Of a DNA stretch of 46,968 nucleotides, positions 43,301 to 46,968 are shown in pieces. Position numbers and translations under genes: made by a program. The notes below the pieces were generated by a model. It saw only the letters and a program-made list of their open reading frames with translations. It was not told the origin of the DNA and made no database searches. The stretch is taken from contig JAAWKM010000008.1 of assembly GCA_022797375.1 (NCBI GenBank), positions 1-46,968 of the forward strand, read 5' to 3'. Positions within the stretch are counted from its first letter, which is position 1. The number at the start of each line of letters is the position of its first letter. This stretch comes from Lachnospiraceae bacterium. GTDB taxonomy: Bacteria; Bacillota; Clostridia; Lachnospirales; Lachnospiraceae.

Positions 43301-44982
43301 CAACTTTACAGCTTGTAAAGACATTTACACCAAATAATGCAACTAACCAGAATGTTACTTGGAGTTCTTCTGATTCTGGTGTTGCAAGTGTTACTTCGCT
43401 TGGTCTTGTAAGGGGTGTTAAGGAAGGCAAGGTTGTAGTATCAGCGGTTTATACAGATACTAAGAATAAAGTGCCTTTAATCAGAACAAGTACAATTAAC
43501 GTAAAGCCTGCGCCAATAAATATAACAGACTTTGATGTTACACCTGACACACAGAATATTAAAGTTGGTGATAAATTCTCACTTACACCTGTATTTACAC
43601 CAAATAATGCTTCTAATAAAAATGTTGAGTACCAGTCACTTGATGAAGGTGTAGTTACAGTTAGTGAAAAGGGTGAGGTTACAGGTGTCGGGGCTGGTGA
43701 TGCGATAATCCAGTGCCAGGCTGAAGATGGCGGATTTATTGCAACATGTATGGTGCATGTTGATAATGCAGTTGAATTTTCACTTTCACCTGCAACAAGG
43801 GAAATTGCAGTAGGAAAGACGTTTAAACTTAAAAAGGTTGTAAAACCTGAAAATGCTAAAAAGACGGCTGAATGGTCTACTTCTAATTCTTCTATTGCGA
43901 CAGTAGATGCTTCAGGCAAGGTTACAGCTAAGAGGATAGGTTCATGTACAATTACATGTACACTTACAAAATACAACCAGAGTGCGAAGTGTAAGGTTAA
44001 GGTTGCAAGGCTTAACAGTACTGTCAAACTTGATAAGAAAAATATAAGGATTGGCGTAGGCCAGACATACAGGCTGAAAAAGACTGTATGGTCAAATAAT
44101 ACTTCACTTCCAAAAGTAAGCTGGAAGTCTTCTAACAAGCGTGTTGCTACAGTAAACAGTGGTGGAAAGATTACTGGCAGGAAAGTAGGGCTTGCTAAAA
44201 TTACAGTTACAACAAATGATGCCATACATGCAAAGGCAACATGTAAAGTAAGGGTAATACAGAGAATATCAAGCATAAAGCTTAGTTCTGATTATTTAGT
44301 ATGTTATGTAGGAAGAAGCAAGAGGCTCACTGCTAAATGCAAGCCAGCTAATTCAACCATTAAAAAGCTTAAATGGACCAGTGGTGATTCTTCCATAGCA
44401 AGGGTTACTGCTACAGGCAAGGTAAGGGCTCTTGCAGAAGGCAATACTTATATTACAGCGACAGCAACCGATGGCAGCAACAAGAAGGCAAGGTGTTTTG
44501 TAAAAGTACTTGATGCTGTACCAGCTACAAGCATAGTGGTTGCACAGTCTGAACTTACAATGCAGAGGGGTGACAGTGCTAAACTAACATATAAGGTACT
44601 GCCAGACAATACATCAGATGACCTGGAATTTGCGTCAGACAATGAAAGGGTTGCAAAGGTCAATAAAAAAGGCAAAGTAACAGCAGTAGGGACTGGTGAT
44701 GCTACTATTACAATCCTTGCAACAAGTGGTGCATCATCAACAGTTGATGTTAATGTAGTTGCACTTAATAAAACAGAACTTGTAATGCGCCAGTATGATA
44801 CAGAGAACCTGATTGTGCTTGGCACTGCTGATACAGTTACATGGTATACTTCAAATGCAAGGGTAGCTACAGTAGAGAATGGAAAAGTAGTTGGAAGGGC
44901 AGAAGGCACAGCATATATTTATGCATATGTAAATGGATGCAGGTTAGGCTGCAGGGTTACAATAACTTCTGTAAATGGATAA
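40324..44982 (+). CDS. Large secreted protein with about 12 bacterial Ig-like (Big_2) domains
   Basis: A 1552-residue exported protein. The N-terminal signal (WMVLLTSVFLIAFMAFYSF) ends near VRA-ADV. From about residue 450 to the end, units of 80-90 residues repeat with the Big_2 pattern: a start like LxVGxTxxL, then WxSSDxxVATVDxxGKVTA and GxAxITxxA (for example WSSSDSGVASV and WKSSNKRVATVNSGGKITG). Around residues 150-270 there is one more, divergent unit, and a long Ser/Thr/Asn-rich part lies between. No catalytic domain, sortase signal or C-terminal helix is visible. Such proteins serve as adhesins or as scaffolds on the cell surface. The stop is 14 nt before the recN start, an unusual neighbourhood for a repair gene. 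Confidence 0.88.
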   Translation: MKRIARANKKWRWMVLLTSVFLIAFMAFYSFNNKDDVRAADVYLQNSDGQKMGTSYTMRRHNDEFSIAPAGHGVGYIEARFSNNRNILITNSGTGQQEFNGLGSVLKVEAKEMGEVSLSISAYGQKGDTNPIFQTTINITVAFSVNEYLNDNAKGASIKKIFVEDERSALVLDYGAELPFGKNASDPKEQKYLNLIFGNASQSTTNTSSSAIQADWLSNNEDIIEIDKTMKGEDNVVRGGVRATGAGRTTLSVSWRDDTTTRQDTIVVYVRPKVTDQSGTNIGTNSSGVDDGTGGNSPDSVYQVDNGAIINVSVKFEHNQLDAISDKLAWVIAKKEGTKTYLVKDSLGNVTDEFKDEANLVWMPSINSYKLNAKAGTYSVLFYVAGTYKGFEETRTAPPGCSPVAIKNGVYVFSNYKNITVSLNVGGTYSLPDAFNITEDTFMDCFMPVPRIVEDNSSEDEAATGGSISSGNSNNFISMSSDRTTITATRVGTAYIDVTANSKILETGLREIKEGQRVTIIINITDTFSLNISQTRMSVGEELQLYGVLASGTENDEAEYKWMSPDDPNGSYVKISEQGRYATIKAVKTTPPGGHVTVTLMRTTENGITLTASCQIIIDTTTSGFHIKPSALTMEVGDVQTITTDLTGSYKLVWISSDTGIATVVDSSAATPAAQVTARKPGTAVITAVNAANNVYATCIITVQQPITSLDIGVAGKKYTTYDTTLPQGFVFMEPLYQPSNATEKDFKWDSSDKTVATVDETGKVTLLKEGTTHISVASRKYTAYCILNIISKPISTITTDVKELNMVRGDTYNIKATFNPVDATNTELVWSVLENSNVVKVDNTGKVTAANPGQAYVSVKAALADSDGNKAEALIKVTVRDRLTSIDFESKTTYINVGGSKQIEIIYKPDKDVNKKVTFRSSDESIFKVTQGKEDGVCIIQGIAEGQAVLSCISDDLGQAGVKTCTVYVTPTEIEAKDFVITPAEETVYIGATLQLVKTFTPNNATNQNVTWSSSDSGVASVTSLGLVRGVKEGKVVVSAVYTDTKNKVPLIRTSTINVKPAPINITDFDVTPDTQNIKVGDKFSLTPVFTPNNASNKNVEYQSLDEGVVTVSEKGEVTGVGAGDAIIQCQAEDGGFIATCMVHVDNAVEFSLSPATREIAVGKTFKLKKVVKPENAKKTAEWSTSNSSIATVDASGKVTAKRIGSCTITCTLTKYNQSAKCKVKVARLNSTVKLDKKNIRIGVGQTYRLKKTVWSNNTSLPKVSWKSSNKRVATVNSGGKITGRKVGLAKITVTTNDAIHAKATCKVRVIQRISSIKLSSDYLVCYVGRSKRLTAKCKPANSTIKKLKWTSGDSSIARVTATGKVRALAEGNTYITATATDGSNKKARCFVKVLDAVPATSIVVAQSELTMQRGDSAKLTYKVLPDNTSDDLEFASDNERVAKVNKKGKVTAVGTGDATITILATSGASSTVDVNVVALNKTELVMRQYDTENLIVLGTADTVTWYTSNARVATVENGKVVGRAEGTAYIYAYVNGCRLGCRVTITSVNG

Positions 44983-44996
44983 GAGGGGAGAAAATC

Positions 44997-46682
44997 TTGC
45001 TTTTAAATTTACATGTTAAAAACCTTGCCATAATTGATGAGATTGAGGTTGATTTTGCAGAAGGGCTTGATGTCCTTACTGGTGAAACAGGTGCTGGAAA
45101 GTCAATTATAATTGGTTCTATTAATATGGCAATAGGGGGCAAAGCTCCAAAAGACATTATCAGGAAAGGTGCTGCTTTTGCGCTGGTAGAGCTGTTGTTT
45201 TCTGTAGATACAGAAGAGCAGAAGAGATATCTTGAAGAACATGGTATAACAACAGAAGATAATGAAGTCCTTATTTCCCGTAAATTTACAAAGGGAAGGG
45301 GAATTAACAGAATTAATGGCGAGAGTGTCCCGGCATCAGTGTTAAAACAGGCAGCGGCTGTGCTTATTGATGTGCATGGACAGAATGAACAACAGTCGCT
45401 GTTATATAAGCGGGAGCATATGGAAATAGTAGACAGATATGCCAGGGAAGAGATGGCTGGCATTGATACAGAGTATGCAAAGGCTTACAGCAATTATAAA
45501 AGGCTTATAGAGCAAAGGGACTTTGAAAATATTCCAGAGGAGGAAAGGCTCAGGGAGATTTCTTTTATGGAATATGAGCTTGAAGAAATAGAAAGTGCTG
45601 CACTTGTACATGGTGAAGAGGAAAGCCTGGAAGACACATACAGGCGGTTATCTAATGCCAGTTCCGTTATAAACGGGCTGGGTGAGATTTATTCACTTAC
45701 AGGCTCTAATGCTAATGATACAGTATCTGAAAAACTTGCATATTCTCTCAGGATAATTGGAAAGCTGTGTGAGTATGATGATAATATAAACCAGTTTGCA
45801 GACCAGCTTTCAGAGATTGACAGCCTTGTTTCTGATTTTAACAGGGATATAACAAGCTATATGGAGGATATGGAAACAGATAGCGGGGAACTTGAAAAAA
45901 CGGAGCAGAGGCTTGACTTAGTAAGGAAAGTTAAGGCGAGGTTTGGTGCTACAACAGCGCTTGTTAATGAATATGCAGATAAACTGCGTGAAAAACTGGA
46001 CCGTTACCGCGAATATGAGTCATATAAAGCGGGGCTTGAAGAAAAGATAAAAAAAGAAGAAGAAAAGCTTAAAAAGCTTTCTGCCGCAATGTCTGTTGTA
46101 CGTAAAAAATGTGCAAAGGTGCTTGAAAATGAAATAGTAGAGGCACTGGTGGATCTTAATTTCTTACAAGTACAGTTTTCTATAGATATACGCGGGCTTG
46201 ATGAATTCACTGCAAATGGCACTGATGAGATAGAATTTATGCTTTCTGCTAATCCAGGTGAAGATTTAAAACCTATTGGAATGGCGGCATCAGGTGGTGA
46301 ACTTTCAAGGATAATGCTTGCGGTTAAAGCTGTACTGGCAGAACATGACGAAACTAGCACTCTTATATTTGATGAAATAGATACAGGCATAAGTGGCAGG
46401 ACAGCGCAGAAAGTTGCTGAAAAAATGGCACTTATAGCAAAACAGCACCAGGTAATATGCATATCACACCTTGCACAAATAGCTGCTATGGCAGATGCAC
46501 ATTACCTTATAGAAAAGACAAGTGACGGACCACATACAAGTACACAGATACGCATGTTAAGCGGACAGGAGGAAGTGCAGGAACTTGCAAGGATACTTGG
46601 CGGTGCACAGATAACAGAAGCTGTGGTTAACAGTGCCAGGGAAATGAAAGAACTTGCATCTAATCTTAAAAAAAGTTTATAA
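44997..46682 (+). CDS. recN: DNA repair protein RecN
   Basis: SMC-like ATPase that helps gather DNA ends in recombinational repair. Walker A GETGAGKS is at 29-36, a coiled-coil middle part is rich in Glu/Lys/Leu, and the signature ASGGELSRIMLA and Walker B TLIFDEIDTGISG close the ATPase. I choose TTG 44997 (then LLNLHVKNLAIIDEI), with AGGGGAG 6 nt ahead, which gives the usual 561 residues. The longer open frame back to 44841 would run inside the preceding gene. The end is followed by a terminator at 46715. Confidence 0.95.
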   Translation: MLLNLHVKNLAIIDEIEVDFAEGLDVLTGETGAGKSIIIGSINMAIGGKAPKDIIRKGAAFALVELLFSVDTEEQKRYLEEHGITTEDNEVLISRKFTKGRGINRINGESVPASVLKQAAAVLIDVHGQNEQQSLLYKREHMEIVDRYAREEMAGIDTEYAKAYSNYKRLIEQRDFENIPEEERLREISFMEYELEEIESAALVHGEEESLEDTYRRLSNASSVINGLGEIYSLTGSNANDTVSEKLAYSLRIIGKLCEYDDNINQFADQLSEIDSLVSDFNRDITSYMEDMETDSGELEKTEQRLDLVRKVKARFGATTALVNEYADKLREKLDRYREYESYKAGLEEKIKKEEEKLKKLSAAMSVVRKKCAKVLENEIVEALVDLNFLQVQFSIDIRGLDEFTANGTDEIEFMLSANPGEDLKPIGMAASGGELSRIMLAVKAVLAEHDETSTLIFDEIDTGISGRTAQKVAEKMALIAKQHQVICISHLAQIAAMADAHYLIEKTSDGPHTSTQIRMLSGQEEVQELARILGGAQITEAVVNSAREMKELASNLKKSL

Positions 46683-46714
46683 ACAGGGACATACTTCTGG
46701 CAGAACAGGAATAT

Positions 46715-46764
46715 AAAAGGTACAACTGGTACATTATAATTATGTATGGTTGTACCTTTTTTAC
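46715..46764 (+). terminator. Rho-independent terminator after recN
   Basis: A perfect 12-bp stem (46715-46726 with 46749-46760), with a smaller inner stem, and a run of T residues. Confidence 0.85.
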
Positions 46765-46805
46765 TTTACACGGAAACCAGGCTGTAAAATAAAAATAGTA
46801 ATAAA

Positions 46806-46968
46806 TGTTACTATTCACAGTCAATTAAATCCGAGGATTTTTGACACGTTTTTTTCGTCAAAAATACGAGTTTTACAGTGCCATTTTGCATGTTTTTTGT
46901 GCAAAATGTGTACATAACCAGTGCTGGAAGCACTGCTAGTTACTATGAACAGCGTAGCTGTGAATAGT
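46806..46968. repeat. Structured intergenic element 2, cut by the window edge
   Basis: ACTATTCACAG (46810-46820) has its reverse complement at 46958-46968, the last base of the window. Between these ends lie at least four hairpins: ATTTTTGAC/GTCAAAAAT, CATTTTGCA/TGCAAAATG, CAGTGCT/AGCACTG, and ACTAT-GA-ACAGC with GCTGT-GA-ATAGT. The left end is also found at 19483-19497. Confidence 0.7.

Overview
The window looks like chromosomal DNA from a low-GC anaerobic Firmicute of the Lachnospiraceae type (Clostridia). The evidence is the Gram-positive gene set (clpC, radA, recN, uvrA, a YpsC-type methyltransferase), strong AAGGAG-type ribosome binding sites, a SAM-I riboswitch, a porGDA-type ferredoxin oxidoreductase, GH13/GH43 polysaccharide enzymes and Big_2/SH3b/cadherin-like surface proteins. 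The family assignment is inference. I see no rRNA, tRNA, CRISPR, phage, transposase or integrase.

Layout. 1-1421: the 3' end of a fibronectin-III-like surface protein and a convergent orphan LytTR response regulator. 1422-7162: an intergenic repeat, a sigma-A promoter, a SAM-I riboswitch and metK, then cca and a neopullulanase-like GH13. 7259-9083: permease and ATPase of a TrpXYZ-like ABC importer without its binding protein. 9182-10165 (minus): a class D beta-lactamase-like lipoprotein, divergent from uvrA (with a LexA-like box) and a YfbR-type nucleotidase. 14103-19458: a compact operon of a YqeM-like methyltransferase, hslO, a secreted SH3b/glucosaminidase and a membrane-anchored cohesin-like protein. 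19596-24323: clpC, a small conserved protein, radA and a small helical protein. 25133-33782: an RlmL/YpsC methyltransferase, a heterodimeric ABC exporter with one degenerate ATP site, an OmpR/histidine-kinase pair, an unknown anchored protein and a VanY-like carboxypeptidase. 34183-36348: porG-porD-porA with no porB. 36632-40102: an unknown anchored protein, yebC and a GH43 enzyme. 40324-46682: a 1552-residue Big_2 repeat protein followed by recN.

The coding content is mostly ordinary housekeeping and cell-envelope biology. The less expected signal lies between genes. One family of structured palindromic repeats occurs at about 1581, 13916, 24406-25011, 33854 and 36452, with complete, composite and collapsed forms; the 24.4-25.0 kb copy is a 214-bp inverted duplication around a 144-bp spacer. 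A second palindromic element is cut off at the right edge of the window.

The por locus carries signs of rearrangement. The operon ends after porA with its own terminator. About 1.1 kb downstream, a decayed 45-bp copy of the operon's upstream flank is fused directly to a decayed 35-bp copy of the porA 3' end, followed by a terminator. This looks like the scar of a deleted duplicate operon. The por promoter is also placed so that the mRNA would begin with a perfect 21-bp hairpin.

All calls come from reading the sequence and recognising families; no database search, alignment or folding program was run. Start codons were chosen by ribosome-binding-site spacing and several differ from the longest open frame.
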